64,000 nucleotides of DNA from the NCBI GenBank assembly GCA_013180625.2, contig SNVD02009519.1, positions 2,384,501 to 2,448,500 of the forward strand, given 5' to 3'. Position numbers and translations under genes: made by a program. Of this stretch, positions 1 to 12,300 are shown one piece after another. Each line of letters opens with the position of its first letter. Position 1 is the first letter of the stretch. This DNA comes from Boswellia sacra (taxonomy: Eukaryota > Streptophyta > Magnoliopsida > Sapindales > Burseraceae). The notes below the pieces were generated by a model. The model had not been told where the DNA came from and did not search any database. It saw nothing but the letters and a program-made list of their open reading frames with translations.

Positions 1-540
1 CTACCACACAACATGTACACACTTCCATTTTAGAGTTCTTTAATTTTTAGGATCTACTTAAAAATGAGGATTTCTTTCTTCAATTTGAGATCTTAAAATC
101 ATTGAACTTTAGACTCTTTAGTTGAAGTTTGAATTTGTCTAATTATGGTCTATTGTCAAGGTAAACGTGAAAAACAAAAATGGCACTATATGGACTTTTC
201 TAAAGCTAGAAATGTATGCAACAACTTGTCGTGATAGTCAAAACAGGACAAGAAACATCATAAATTAGAGATAGTGAAAGAATTGAAATTTCAAATTTCA
301 AAGGAGAATGCGACTGTTGTGGAGCAATAAATGCAATTGAAGGTCTGGGTCTGGAGTAAAGGACTGTGGTGAGCATGCTAACAAAATTTCCAAGCCACCA
401 TCATATTATTGCACAGGAAATGCCCAATGACAACAAAACATTGCTACCCATTTTTGCATTTCACGGCTGACTTCACAAGTGCACCACTAAACATTATGGT
501 CCCGCTCATTCCCATTTAATAGAGGAAACCGCAAATACAA
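1..540. other. intergenic, nothing recognised
   Basis: AT-rich sequence with no convincing reading frame, RNA gene or repeat terminus. Confidence 0.5.
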
Positions 541-1905
541 ACAGTTGAGCTCACTTGAGACAACAACAGCACTAGAAGCCACCATATGGCTTGCTTGGAG
601 CTTCTTGGACGAGAAGCACATGAACTATGTTGTTCATGTTAAAGAGTGTTTCTGGTCCAACCCATCATTGATATGACAAGATGTACTACCACCAGAGCAT
701 CAACATTGAATCTGGAGATCTAAAAGTTGGTTGGCCTCCATTTGATTTTAATTTTAACCTAGTCAATCATTATATCCAATTATACACTCAATTAACAATG
801 ATGTAGAAATTCTTTAATGGCATAAACATATCTTGTTACAGCGTTACATTTTTATCTAATTAATCTTTACAATAACTTATAATTTCAAAAATTAATGATA
901 TGATTATGTTCATTCATTTTAAGTTTAGGAAAGTTTCTGATATCGACATTACAATGCTCAAAAGCAAAGATAGTTCATTGCACCCACGAAGCGCAAGCAG
1001 CACCAACGATGACTACGGTAAGAGCTACAAGTGTCGAGTTTATGAAACTTCAACAGAGAAATCAATACTCAAATTCATTGTATAATCCATCAGACAGTGC
1101 AAGAACAAAGACCAGGCACCATGTTTTCAATCGATGACCTAAGATTTGTCATGTTCGATCCATAGCTATTGTCTTACCTTCAAGTTTTAGGGCTGCAATT
1201 AAATGTTAGTTAGCAGCTGCTGATGCATTTATGTCAACGCAACAATGTGGGCTGATTTTCCAACATTAGCGTTGTTGTTGGAGACAATGATGCATTAAGG
1301 AAACATTATAAATTATGGGAGATTAGAAGTTCTTGGTTGAGTTCACTGGATCTGTGTTATTTTTCTGTAGCACTTTAAGGTGTTGAAATCTAGGTTTAGT
1401 GCATTGGACCGTGTGGTACTTATGAGAAAAAGGAGATGGATAAGGTCAAGGCTCGTATTAAAATAAACTTTGGGAGAAGATAACGAGAAGAAGTTTCTGC
1501 AGTGTGCTTGCTACCTAAACTACATTCATTTATACTACCAATAATAGCGATTTAAATTGCACATTCGAGTAAAGAAGAAAACAATTCCTGTGAATACAAG
1601 CCAAAAAAACAAATATTGATTCCCCAAGTTCTCTCTCTTTAAAAAAAAAGCTTCTGGGATCTATTCAATTGAGTTCATTTCCATTTAGTATATGGTTAAT
1701 TGTATTCACCAAAATATTCGTTTTCAATTGAAAACTTGAGCCACCAACCACGATCATGCTTCACGCTGTCTCCTACTGGACAGCCAATCCGATGTGGGAC
1801 GATAGAGTAGAGTGCATAGGCCTCAATACACAAAAACGGGCCATGAATTGGTTTAGTATGTGGGCTGGAAGCACCCAGTAGTTAGTCTCTAGAATTGTAA
1901 ACTCT
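541..1905. repeat. upstream duplication unit, copy A
   Basis: Three blocks recur in the same order about 3 kb downstream (copy B, 3935-4910). The first is the CAACAGCACTA..GGCTTGCTTGGAG block near 565-603. The second is the block 1190-1460, with its TCAACGCAACAA and GAGAAAAAGGAGATGGATAAG stretches. The third is the block 1741-1905, with its TCTAGA..GTGAACTC-like end. Each copy lies upstream of an SRC2-like C2 gene. The simplest reading is therefore one tandem duplication of gene plus 5' region, followed by divergence and small insertions. The small open frame at 900-1085 is not conserved in copy B and is not called as a gene. Confidence 0.75.
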
Positions 1906-2988
1906 ATTAATTTAAATAAGCCAGTAGGTACATTTGAAGTTGGATCTAGGCTGTGGGCTTTCTTTTTTTTTTTTTGGAAATTAATATTTGGTGCTACCAT
2001 TTTTATTGAGCTGCGGGTTCGTTTTATTCTTTACAAACTTCATACCATTTGTTTCAACTTGTACTCTCCCAGTCCTAGACCTGTTAAGGTGATTTTATGA
2101 CTTGGAGTTGAAGAGATAGAGTTTCAAGGAAGTAAGGTTTCAACCATAGCTAACTACGTTGGTTCTATTGCATGTTAATCTTACGTGATTGATATATATA
2201 TTTAACTAGAAAATGCATAAATATATAGAAAAGTATAAATAAAGTGAAAGTAATTAGAAAGTGGTTCGGCTGCATTGCATTTAATTAGCTCATAATAATT
2301 GAAGCGATGATTATTACATTTAGTGATCCAGTTTAAACAAGGAGAGTCTTCCATGCCTCAGTTGCATAGCTAGGTGTGCAATCTGTCAATAGAAGGCCGA
2401 AAAAATGAGAGAGAGAAAGCACAAAAATTACTTTTTTTTTTTTTTAATTCTCAATGTTTTATTAGCTTGCTGCATCACATAAGCCCATCCCCATGGTGCG
2501 GGGGGTCAGAGAAAAGTTTCTTCTAATCAAGGACATGAATTTTTATTAGTTATTATTAATATATGTAAGAGTACTAGTACTAGTCTCGATCAACATGATT
2601 TTCATAATGAATATATAATATTAAAAAAATTAATGGTGTGAAAACGCTGAACTATGGTAGGAGAGAGTCAACTGCACTAACTGGGCTTGTTCAGTTCTTT
2701 TTGTCGTTGACCAACATGCAATAATGCATGCAGAAGAGAGTAAAGCCGCGCGCGTTTACGCCTCAGCGCAGAGAGAGCGAGAGAGAGCGGGTAGGGGAAG
2801 AGAATCATCATCATAGAGAGCAGGTAGATTGTTATTTTATAATGTGACTTGAAACGTTCACGAAGAAGTCAATTTTTTGCCAGAAGGTTCATGATCATGA
2901 GCATCGTATATACATATATATGTAAGACTGAATGCCCAGAAAACACCTACAACCCAAGCTATCTCTTCTAAACAAGTTTCCCATTTCC
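1906..2988. other. 5' region of the first SRC2-like gene
   Basis: No gene seen. The stretch holds AT-rich sequence, a GA-rich patch at 2770-2790 (GAGAGAGCGAGAGAGAGCGG) and a TATA-like run near 2908-2920 (GTATATACATATATA). That run lies about 70 bases upstream of the preferred start codon and is the best candidate core promoter. Confidence 0.4.
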
Positions 2989-3630
2989 ATGGCTTTTCCC
3001 AACCAAGTAGAAGTCATCATCTTCTCAATCTCAGCCAATGGCCTCAACTACCTCCCTGGCCGCGGCAGGAGCAGTGGCAGCTACATCCCCAACATGCCAT
3101 ACGCTGTCTTTTGGGTGGACCACCCAAACAATAAGCGCGTCACCAACGTTTCCGAGGGGTCAACCACGAATCCTTACTGGAACGAGCAACATGTCATCCG
3201 TTTTCCAGGTCCCGTTGACGGAAACACCACGCTATTCATCCACATAGTTCACGCCACCGATGAGGAAGAAACTGCGACGAAGCTGATCGGCTCTGCTCAG
3301 CTCAAGCTCCTTGAAGTTGGCATCGGCCACCGTGTCAAATGCAAGTTGATTCTCCAGCAGCGACCATCATCTGGCCACCACCACGAGGGAGAAGTTTACG
3401 TTGAGGTTGCTGTCTTAGCAGCCAGCTACAGCCATGGGGGTTATCCTCCACTTCCACCACCTGTGTATCAGCATCCGCCTCAACCACCCAGTGAACCGAG
3501 TTTATTGACATGGATTGCGACACGTTTGGGTGTGGATGTGGCGGTGAATTTTATCTCTGGCTTGTTTAGGGGATGTTTGGGAGGGGGAGAGAATGAGGAT
3601 CACCTTAGTCTCTTAAATCATCAATTTTAA
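2989..3630 (+). CDS. SRC2-like C2-domain protein, short divergent copy
   Basis: This encodes 213 residues from the ATG at 2989. That start aligns with the start of the neighbour at 6685 (both begin M-A, then ..VEVII) and has a good context (CCATGGC). An in-frame ATG at 2932 would add 19 residues with no counterpart in the neighbour. Residues 1 to about 125 form a C2 domain: the VEVIIFSISANGL strand, YAVFWVD, NPYWNEQHVIRFPGP and KLIGSAQLKLLEV all match the neighbour. C2 domains of this plant group bind membranes, often in a calcium-dependent way, and act in stress responses. The Pro/Tyr-rich region is shortened to about 25 residues (PPLPPPVYQHPPQPP). The Gly-rich tail of the paralogue is replaced by TWIATRLGVDVAVNFISGLFRGCLGGG. 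The tail is therefore divergent, and this may be a sub- or non-functionalised copy. Confidence 0.75.
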   Translation: MAFPNQVEVIIFSISANGLNYLPGRGRSSGSYIPNMPYAVFWVDHPNNKRVTNVSEGSTTNPYWNEQHVIRFPGPVDGNTTLFIHIVHATDEEETATKLIGSAQLKLLEVGIGHRVKCKLILQQRPSSGHHHEGEVYVEVAVLAASYSHGGYPPLPPPVYQHPPQPPSEPSLLTWIATRLGVDVAVNFISGLFRGCLGGGENEDHLSLLNHQF

Positions 3631-3934
3631 TTATCTGTTTCTGTTTGATTCATACACTTGCATAGTTTCTTCGTTGACATCATTAAATACTGGGCATTGT
3701 GTGAATTGCTGTATCAACAAATAATTAATTAAGGTCCTCTGTGTGGATTGGGTTTCTGTTTCCAGAATTGTTTTATTGGGTTATCAATTTTATATTTTGT
3801 TTTTAAAATAACTTGAGTACAGCAATAAAAGTATCTAGTTTTAATTATTGTTTTTTGTACATTTGATTTGTATTGAAACTGTTAATTTAACGAGTGTTGG
3901 CTAAATTCAATAAATTAACAGTTCAACAAACTTA
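3631..3934. other. intergenic, nothing recognised
   Basis: AT-rich 3' flank of the first SRC2-like gene. No open frame or repeat terminus was seen. Confidence 0.5.
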
Positions 3935-4910
3935 TGACGGCAACAGCACTACAAGCTGTCACATAGGCTGCTTGGAGATTCTAAAGGGCGTGTTTGGTAC
4001 ACAGGTTAGCGTAGCATAAGATTGTATAAAACGCTTGTATCATGTTTGGGAGAGGATCTTCGGTGCAGCGAAGATCTAGCCCATGCTTGGCAAGTCATTT
4101 ATATTGGATAGGACAGCAAAAGAAACACTTAGGGTGCGTCAGTCTTAGTGCTGCAATCAGATGTTGGTTGGCACCATTAGCTGCATTTGTCTCAACGCAA
4201 CAAACGTGGACTGATTTTCCAACCTTAGCGTTGTGGTTGGAGGCAATGATGCATCTAGGAAACATTATAAGTTTTCGGAGGCAGAGAAGAAAGTTTTGGT
4301 TGAGTTCACTTGATCTCTGTTTTTATTTCATTGTTTTGTGGCAATACGTGTTGAAACCTAGGTTTAATGCATCGTAATATGTACAAATAATGAGAAAAAG
4401 GAGATGGATAAGGTGAAGGATTATATTAAATAAACTTCGTGACAAGATGACCATGAAGAACTACATCCATTTATACTACCGACGACAATAGCGATGTAAA
4501 TTCCACAATTTATATAGTAAATAATGCTTCTAGGATCTATCCAATTAATTATTTTCCGTTAATTATACGAGTAATTTCTTGTATTAACCAAATTAGTCTT
4601 TTTCAATTGGGAACTTGAGCTCCCATCACCATGCCTCATGCATTACTCTGTTGGACATCCAATGTGCGATTGGTAGAGGCTCAATTCACAAAAATGGGCC
4701 TCCATTTGGTTGACAATGTTGGGCTGCCCTTGTTGCTGCTTTATCATTAGTGGGTACAGAACAATCTCTTGTATAAAAGTCTTTCAGTTTGTTGAGATAA
4801 GCTCAACCTTAGCTAAAACGCAATCAATTTTTTCTGGCTTTGAACCACACATAAAAGTGTATTCATTCAAACAATTGAAATACCCAGTGTAGTGTCTAGA
4901 GTAGTGAACT
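3935..4910. repeat. upstream duplication unit, copy B
   Basis: Second copy of the blocks described at 541-1905. Near 3985 the homology is interrupted by GGGCGTGTTTGGTACACAGG, which resembles the terminus of plant PIF/hAT-type miniature elements. A small insertion therefore seems to have entered this copy. The open frames at 4042-4377 and 4710-4892 run through the repeat, do not resemble a known protein and are not called as genes. Confidence 0.7.
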
Positions 4911-5337
4911 CGGTAAGGTTTTAGTAATCTTGTTACTAGTCCTATTTTATTAAAATTATTGGAAATGCTAAATTAATAAAGACGACAGTGATAGATGATG
5001 CATGCGATTAGAAAATTGCGTGGAGAACAAAATTTTTGTCCTTCCTCACCAATTGAACACCATGTGTTTTCCCATAATTCACCAAATCTGAAGCCAAGCT
5101 CTGCACTGTTAACTTTTAAGAAATAAAGGCTTGGAGTTGGAGCATGCGACTTGCCGAACACAAATTTTCTTGTTTGTATGAAGATAGGATAGAAACTGAC
5201 AATCAAAATTCAAAAGAAGATCATGTAAACTTAAACTACACGTTATCTAATCTTATTATTATTTATTTAAAAAAATCTTTTTTTTTTTTGGTTAAAGGAA
5301 TAATTACTTTAACTAACGACAGGTGCTAAATTAAATA

Positions 5338-5948
5338 AAGAAAATTGAGAAAATATACAAAATTAGGGGGTCTCATTGAAAAGTGGACACATCCCGAAAA
5401 ATTTTCATGCTATAGACACTTTTTTGATAAAAAGACTCAAATACCCTTTGAAAGTAATTACTTGTATCAGCACAACTCTTTTCGGGAATGAAATTGTCAA
5501 ATTACAAACTATAGGGACTAAAAAGAATTAAAAGTATCTGACACTCGACACTCGACAAATATCCAACACTTGACACTACATATTTCACCACTCGACACAC
5601 GACATTTCACCACTCGACAAACATTCGACACTCGATATTTCACCACTCGACAAACACTCGACACTCGACATTCACCACTCGACAAACACTCGATACTCGA
5701 CATTCACCACTCGACAAACACTCGACACTCGACATTATATAACTCGACAAGACTCGACAGGTTATTTTCGAGTGTCGAGTGTTTTCTTCGGTCGTCTGAA
5801 GAGAGAAAAATACGGCTTTAGAAAAAATTGAATACATAATGCTAATTGGGTCTTTTTGTCGAGAAAGTGTCTATGGCATGAAAATTTTTCAAGATGTGCC
5901 TATTTTTCATTAAAGGCCCATAATTTTGTTTATTTTCTTAATTTTCCC
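5338..5948. mobile_element. non-autonomous MULE-like TIR element with CACTCGACA array
   Basis: About 100 bases at the left end (5338-5440) are an inverted match to the right end (about 5852-5948). Shared stretches include ACAAAATTA, GAAAAATTTTCATG and ATAGACACTTT. The flanks carry a 9-base target duplication with one difference, AATTAAATA (5329-5337) and AACTAAATA (5949-5957). TIRs of this length with a 9-base duplication are the Mutator signature. There is no transposase. The core (5540-5770) is a tandem array of CACTCGACA-type units. The peptides readable on both strands through the array are simply the repeat. Confidence 0.8.
5540..5770. repeat. CACTCGACA tandem array
   Basis: Short repeats built on CACTCGACA (reverse TGTCGAGTG), grouped into longer units of the form CACTCGACAAACACTCGACA plus CTCGACATTCAC. 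Near 5768-5780 the motif switches strand (TCGAGTGTCGAGTG). The array is CpG-rich within AT-rich DNA. The same motif fills a second element at 24905-25505. Confidence 0.85.
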
Positions 5949-5957
5949 AACTAAATA

Positions 5958-6598
5958 TGCCACTTGAGTCGTTAATTTTTGTTTCCTATTTAGTAGGATA
6001 AATTTGAGCAACAATTTGATTTCATGCACTCAAAAATTTATCAAACTTTTTGTTCGAACAATTTTGCTCGACATTATTAACGGGTAAGAAAATATCGATA
6101 TAATTATTTATCTTTTTCTGTTAAATTAATGATCAATTAATAAAGATACAAGAAAATAACAAAATGTTCAAAATTACGGAAGAAGTCGTTGATTTTTTAT
6201 TAAGATCACGAGGGAAGTCAAGGAAAGTATCTAGTTAGTCATTAGTATTGTTATTATTATTATTTTGGAAGGAAGGGAGTAAAACCGTGTCCCTCCCGTG
6301 TGTGGCATGCATCACATCACCATTAGCCAACTCCATTACATGCAAAAGAATATCTTTTTATTATTCAAATTAAATAAACACTTCCTCAGTTACTCTCAAA
6401 CTTCCACCTTCACCCGTTACTCTTGACCTCACCAAACAAACATGTCCTTATACCGGCAAACGCAAGTCAGTTACACGCATCTCATTGGGTCGAATATTGT
6501 TTTCACCAGTTAACAACTGCCACCTGTCAGTCAACGCACATACAATGGCTTAGTCTCTAAGCTTATATTACATTTTATCATCCCTTCCATTTGCAACC
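5958..6598. other. promoter region of the second SRC2-like gene
   Basis: AT-rich stretch followed by a C-rich part (6380-6560). No gene or transposon terminus was recognised. Contains (TTA)n around 6249-6264. Confidence 0.4.
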
Positions 6599-6606
6599 TA
6601 TAAATA
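6599..6606 (+). promoter_or_regulatory. TATA box of SRC2-like gene
   Basis: TATAAATA in the context ACCTATAAATAGC, 79 bases before the ATG at 6685. This is a typical plant core promoter with a predicted 5' UTR of about 50 bases that includes a T-tract at 6651-6664. Confidence 0.7.
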
Positions 6607-6684
6607 GCAAGCAACAAGAGGCCCAAAAGTATTGTTTACCAAGCAAATCCTTTTTTTTTTTTTTAATCTCTTGAACAAAGTTTA

Positions 6685-7509
6685 ATGGCTTCTCGCCACG
6701 AAGTCGAAGTGATCATCACCTCAGCCAAAGACTTGAAAAACGTCAACTGGCGCCACGGCCCCAACCGCCCGTACGCCGTCGTTTGGGTTGACCCGAACGT
6801 TAAGTGCTCCACCAAGGTTGACAAGGAGGGCGACACTTGTCCTTACTGGGACGAGAGACTTGTCATCCCTCTTCCCGGCCCCGTCGACGAAGACACCACG
6901 CTCTTTATTGATATAGTCCACGCCGGCGATGAGGAGGACACTAAGAAGCTCATCGGCTCCGCTCGGCTCAAGCTGAAGGAAGTCCTCGACGACGCCGGCG
7001 TCGGCGAACGCGTCAACCGAACTTTGACTCTCAAGCGACCGTCTGGTAGGCCGCAGGGAAAGGTTGACGTTCAGGTTACGATTGTAGAACCCCGCTATGC
7101 TCCACCTGGTGGGTATTACGCACCTCCTTATGGGGTCCCACCACCAAGATCTAGAGACTACACTGCTCCGCCACAGCCAGCATACGGCTACCCATACGTT
7201 CCACCGCCGCCTCCCAATCCATACTACTCAACTGCTGCTCCTCCGCCAAGTGGGTATCCGTACAGTGGATACAATGCGCCACCGCCGCCGTACGGTCAGC
7301 CGAGTGGTGGATACTACGGTCAAGCACCGCCGCAGGAGAAGAAGAGCAAGTTTGGTGGGATGGGGACGGGATTGGCTGTTGGTGCGGTAGCAGGAGCTCT
7401 TGGTGGGCTCGCGTTGGCTGAGGGCGTTGATGCGCTGGAGGATCATATCGCTGATGACGTGGCAGACAGGGTCGAAGATGATCTTGGTTATGATGGCGAT
7501 GACTTCTAG
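6685..7509 (+). CDS. SRC2: SRC2-like C2-domain protein with Pro/Tyr/Gly-rich tail
   Basis: This encodes 274 residues in a single exon. Residues 1 to about 130 are a C2 domain, with [40 protein letters not shown] and [15 protein letters not shown]. Residues about 135-215 are rich in Pro, Tyr and Gly (repeats such as [15 protein letters not shown]). Residues about 224-247 form a Gly/Ala-rich hydrophobic stretch ([18 protein letters not shown]). The acidic end is [28 protein letters not shown]. This C2, PY-rich and GGMG..AGALGG order is that of soybean/Arabidopsis SRC2 (cold-induced, membrane-associated, calcium-responsive). The length is normal for the family. It has a clear TATA box and is the best preserved of the three local copies. 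The exact ligand or partner cannot be read from the sequence. Confidence 0.92.
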   Translation: MASRHEVEVIITSAKDLKNVNWRHGPNRPYAVVWVDPNVKCSTKVDKEGDTCPYWDERLVIPLPGPVDEDTTLFIDIVHAGDEEDTKKLIGSARLKLKEVLDDAGVGERVNRTLTLKRPSGRPQGKVDVQVTIVEPRYAPPGGYYAPPYGVPPPRSRDYTAPPQPAYGYPYVPPPPPNPYYSTAAPPPSGYPYSGYNAPPPPYGQPSGGYYGQAPPQEKKSKFGGMGTGLAVGAVAGALGGLALAEGVDALEDHIADDVADRVEDDLGYDGDDF

Positions 7510-9024
7510 CCTCTAGGCTGATGCTCTAGAGCGTGCACTTGCTGTCTTTTTCCAATTGTGGCTTTTTTTTTTAGTACTAAAATGCCTGTTATTTTCAATT
7601 AAATTACAATTATCAGCATATGCTTCACGCATGTTCTTTCTTCATCAACATCATTGTACAAGTCTCCAGCGAATTGTCTTTATCACGTGAGCTCAAATTA
7701 TCTGATAATTCTTTAATGTAACAACATGAAACTAAAAGTCGAATAAGGGCATCAAAGTGCCTTGCAAGAAACTCTTGTCTGCCAATACAGAATAAAGGCT
7801 GGAATGGATGCTGTCGTTTTAGTAATTGGGATCAGAAAAAAAAAGCTTTGCCTGTCCTAAAACCAGCTTTTCTTTTCTCTTGACATTTAATTTTTTCTAA
7901 ATGGGTTTAATAACTTTTAAGGCCGAATATTTTAGAATTATTTGAAGTAAATTTATTTCTACAAAAATATTTTATCAAATCTCATCTGTTACCATTCTAA
8001 TTGTTGGATCTATATATCATGACGGGAGAAAGAGGCACAATCAAAGATTCGTTGACCCATCTTAAAATGCTTTAAGCTTTATTTTTTTTTGTTTTTAAAT
8101 CGTGTTTTCTGTACTGTTCATTTTCTAATGTAATTTATATTCAATCTTAACCACATGTTCTTTTTAAAATTCAAAATGAATCATATGTTCTTAAATTCAA
8201 TTGAAAATAAAAATTCTAGATTTATAAAAAAATACACCCTTAACTTCTGTCCATATTACTTTTTTTAATATTTTATTTTTCATAAATTCACCCGAATATG
8301 TTAAAAACCATTATCTTCCTTCTTTGTCCCTTTAGGTTCTTCGTTGAAACAATTCACCGTACAAATAAATCTCCAACTTGAACTCTTATCCATCAATTTA
8401 CAAAAATTCAAAACCAAGTAACCTCTTTAATATTTTAATTTTGTCAACAAAATTAAAACCAAACTATTTACTTTGTCTTGTTTAAAATGATGAGAAAATA
8501 TTTTTTTTTATGTTTGATTTCAAACCTTTAAAAAGGGTTTTTAGATCTCACTATTACCTCTATTAGTGATGGTCATATATAGAGATCCTAAACTTCATAA
8601 GCGTACAATCTAAATAGTACTGCTTAAAAAAAAAAAGAACGAAAGAAAGAAAAAGGAACCGAAATACAGTTTCCATAAACAATTTTATTAAAAAAAAGAC
8701 TAGATGATCATATAGTAATTAATTTACCATTAAAGACAATAGTTATCAGTATAATCAATTTAATTATCGAAAATAAAATATATTTAATAAACATGACAGT
8801 TGAAATATGAACTCAAGAGTCTAAAAAAAAGGAAACCAGGCTCTAGGCCTTAAGGATCGTTATTTTCCATGAAATTGAAGTGACTTTATCATACTTGACT
8901 ATGGATCTACTGATGATTGATTACGATTGTCAAAGTCTGCACCTAAATTGGCGTTTTAAGTGCCTTGGGAAAATCCATTGTAGTGGTGCTGGAAAAAATG
9001 GGAGAAAATTCACTGTCATTGTGG
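7510..9024. other. 3' flank of SRC2-like gene, mostly unexplained AT-rich sequence
   Basis: The block 7741-7870 (GGGCATCAAAGTGCCTTG.., AATAAAGGCTGGA.., TTGCCTGTCCTAAAACCAGC) recurs in diverged form at 15299-15420 behind the SRC2 pseudogene. This shows that the third copy arose by duplication of gene plus 3' flank. The rest (7871-9024) holds no gene that could be supported. Confidence 0.6.
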
Positions 9025-9029
9025 TATTG

Positions 9030-9391
9030 TGGCACGTACTGAGGAGAATTCCTCTTTTGTTTCCGTGAACCTATGTTGAAAAGTTATTCAAACAAATTGA
9101 TTTCGGTTAATTGAGGAACCGTGCCTCTTGTTTCAACTCAATATTTGAATTTTATTAAAAGATGCTCTCATAATTCTTCACTCAAACACTTAAATAAGTG
9201 TTTGACAAGTTCGGCTACAACTAACTACCTACTAACAAGGGAATAATGATCACGATATTATTTTGTGAAGTATCCAAGTGGAAGACTAATTCTTCCTGGA
9301 TTATTGGACTGCAAATCACTAACTAGGACTAAGTCTACTAGAGAAATATTAAGATGGACTAAGTCTACTAGAGAAATATTAAGATGTAACA
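9030..9391 (-). repeat. 3' LTR of gypsy element
   Basis: 362 bases, TGGCACGTAC..GATGTAACA, matching 13795-14156 with about five transitions. Near its + strand end it contains a duplicated 28-30 base unit (GGACTAAGTCTACTAGAGAA repeated). Confidence 0.95.
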
Positions 9392-12300
9392 ACTCCTGCC
9401 CCCTTAAAAATGATCTTGTCCGCTAGGCCAAAATCAGGAAATTGATTTTGCATTACTGTAATATTTTCCCAGGTTGCCTCTGCTGGAGATAAACCTTGCC
9501 AATGAATGAACACCTCTTTCCTATGCCTTCGACTTCGGAAATCAAGAACAGCTTGTGGCTTTGGATAAATTGAACCATCTTCATCTCTTGTTAAAGGTAG
9601 GTCCGTTTCAACTGAAATCTTTTCACCAATTTTTTCCTTCAACATTGAAACATGAAACACTGGATGAATTCGAGATTCCTTTGGCAAAGCTAATTGATAA
9701 GCCACAGCACCAATTTTTTTAAGCACTTGGAAAGGCCCATAAAACCTTGGTGACAACTTAAGATTGTTCCTTATTGCCATTGATGCTTGACGATATGGTT
9801 GAAGCCTTAGATAGACCCAATCCCCTGCTTTAAACTCCCTTTCTCGATGATGACGATCATATATTTTCTTCATACGAGATTGAGCCTCCTTGATTCTGTT
9901 ACGTAATTCAGCAAGTAAATGATCTCGAACAATTAATTGTTTTTCAACAGCTTCAACCTTAGCCATCCCTGGAACATAACTTAGCAAAGTAGGTGGTGAT
10001 CGTCCGTAAACGACCTCAAATGGAGTGGTCTTAATTGTGGAATGCCAGCTGGTATTGTAACAATACTCAGCCCAAGATAACCACTTAATCCACTCCCTTG
10101 GTCGAGAACTAGTAAAACATCTTAAATACATCTCTACAGTTCGATTAACTACTTCACTCTGCCCATCCGTTTGAGGATGATATGCTGAACTGTAATTGAA
10201 AGCAGTGCCATTTAACTTAAACAATTCAGACCAAAATTTGCTGGTGAAGGTAGAATCTCGGTCACAGACAATAGACCTTGGCATTCCATGGAGTTTGAAG
10301 ACATGATCAAAAAATATTTGTGCAACACCAATAGCTGTGTATGGATGTGATAGTGCAATGAAATGAGCATACTTGGAGAGTCGATCAACAACCACTAAAA
10401 TTGAAGTTTTTCCCTTGGACATGGGAAGGCCATCAATAAAATCCATTGAAATATCTTCCCATATCTGATGTGGAATCGGAAGAGGCTGAAGTAATCCTGC
10501 GGGAGTAAGCTGCTCGGACTTGTGTCGTTGGCAGACATCACAAGCTGCAATATATTTTCGAATAATCTTTCTCATTCCCTTCGAAAAGAAATTTGCTTGG
10601 ATCCTCTGTAGTGTTTTGTGATAGCCTTCATGAGTACTGTTGTGGAACTCACCCATGATATCAATAATTAAAGAAGAATTCTCAGGAAGAAATATTCTTT
10701 CTTTAAAAAATATTACCCCATCTTTATATTGCCATGGTCTAATAGCCTCTTCATCTTGGATACGCTGGACCATTTTTTTCAGTTCTGCATCACTTTGCAC
10801 CTCACTTTTAATAGCCTCTAACCAAGTAGGTATTGGTTGACTGAACATAGCAAGCTTCTTTGTATGAGGATCCTCTCTAGTCATATTTTCTACTGTCCTT
10901 GAAAGAACATCAGCCACAATGTTTTCCCTTCCATGTTTGTATTCAATTACAAAGTCATATCCCATTAACTTGTATAACCAGCGCTGCTGAGCTATAGTTG
11001 TAATTTTTTGATTCCATAAGTATTGCAGACTACGATGATCTGTTCTCACCAAGAATTGTTGGCCCAATAAATACGGTCGCCACTTTTGTACAGCAAGCAC
11101 CAATGCTAGAATCTCCCTTTCATACGTGGACAGTAATAAATTTTTTCCATGCAAAGCTTGACTGAAGAAAGCAATCGGTTTGTCTTGCATGAGTACTGCC
11201 CCTACACCCACACCACTTGCATCACATTCAATTATGAACTTTCTCGAAAAATCTGGTAGAGCTAACACAGGAGCCTTGATCATTGCTTCTTTCAATTGTT
11301 GGAAAGAATTTTCAGCAGCTAGAGACCAAAAAAAAGAATCTTTCTGAAACATCTTAGTCAATGGAGCTGCAAGTTTACCATAGTTTTGAATAAACTTTCT
11401 ATAATAACCAGTTAACCCAAGAAACCCCCTCAATGCTTTCAAGGTATTTGGTTTTGGCCAACTTAACATCACAGAGATTTTATCAGGATCTACAGCAACA
11501 CCTGCACTGGAAATAACATGGCCAAGATATTGAACGTTTACTTGACCAAACTCACATTTCTCCTTTTTCACAAACAATTTATGAGATCGCAATATAGACA
11601 ATGTCATGTGTAAATGCTGAAAGTGTTCCTCCCACGTCTTGCTATATACAAGGATGTCATCGAAGAATACGAGAATAAATTTTCGTAAATAATTCTGAAA
11701 TACCTGGTTCATCAAGGCTTGAAAGGTTGAGGGTGCATTGGTTAATCCGAATGGCATGACCAAAAATTCGTAATGGCCATGATGTGTACGAAAAGCTGTT
11801 TTTGGCGTGTCTTCAGGCACCACTTGTATTTGGTGATAGCCGCTTCGTAAATCAAGCTTAGTGAAGACTCTTGCACCATATAACTCATCCAGTAATTCAT
11901 CAATGACAGGAATTGGAAAACGGTCTTTGATGGTGATTTTGTTGAGAGCACGGTAGTCGACACACATCCGCCAAGATCCATCATGTTTTTTAACCAAAAT
12001 AACAGGTGAAGAATAGGGGCTGTTGCTGTGTTTGATCACTCCTGTAGATAGCATTTCATTCACCAACCTTTCAATTTCTGCCTTTTGATAATGCGGGTAG
12101 CGATAAGGTTTAACACATACAGGTTCTGCTCCAGACTGCAAGGGTATTTTATGGTCTTGGTTCCTTGGTGGTGGTAATCCTTTTGGCTCGACAAAAACAT
12201 CCTGAAAGTGATGCAGAATTTTTTGTAATTCAATAGATTTGCAATTGCTCCAATTTACCTTTTTAAGAATAGGTGCTTCCATTGCAAACAATTTGAATAG

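Noticed and set aside
2932..2988. 19-residue N-terminal extension of the first SRC2-like protein
   Set aside because: The C2 domain starts right after the inner ATG, as in the neighbour; the extension has no counterpart.
5518..5837. Several overlapping frames on both strands with repetitive peptides
   Set aside because: They are translations of the CACTCGACA array; frames on both strands are expected from a stop-free repeat.
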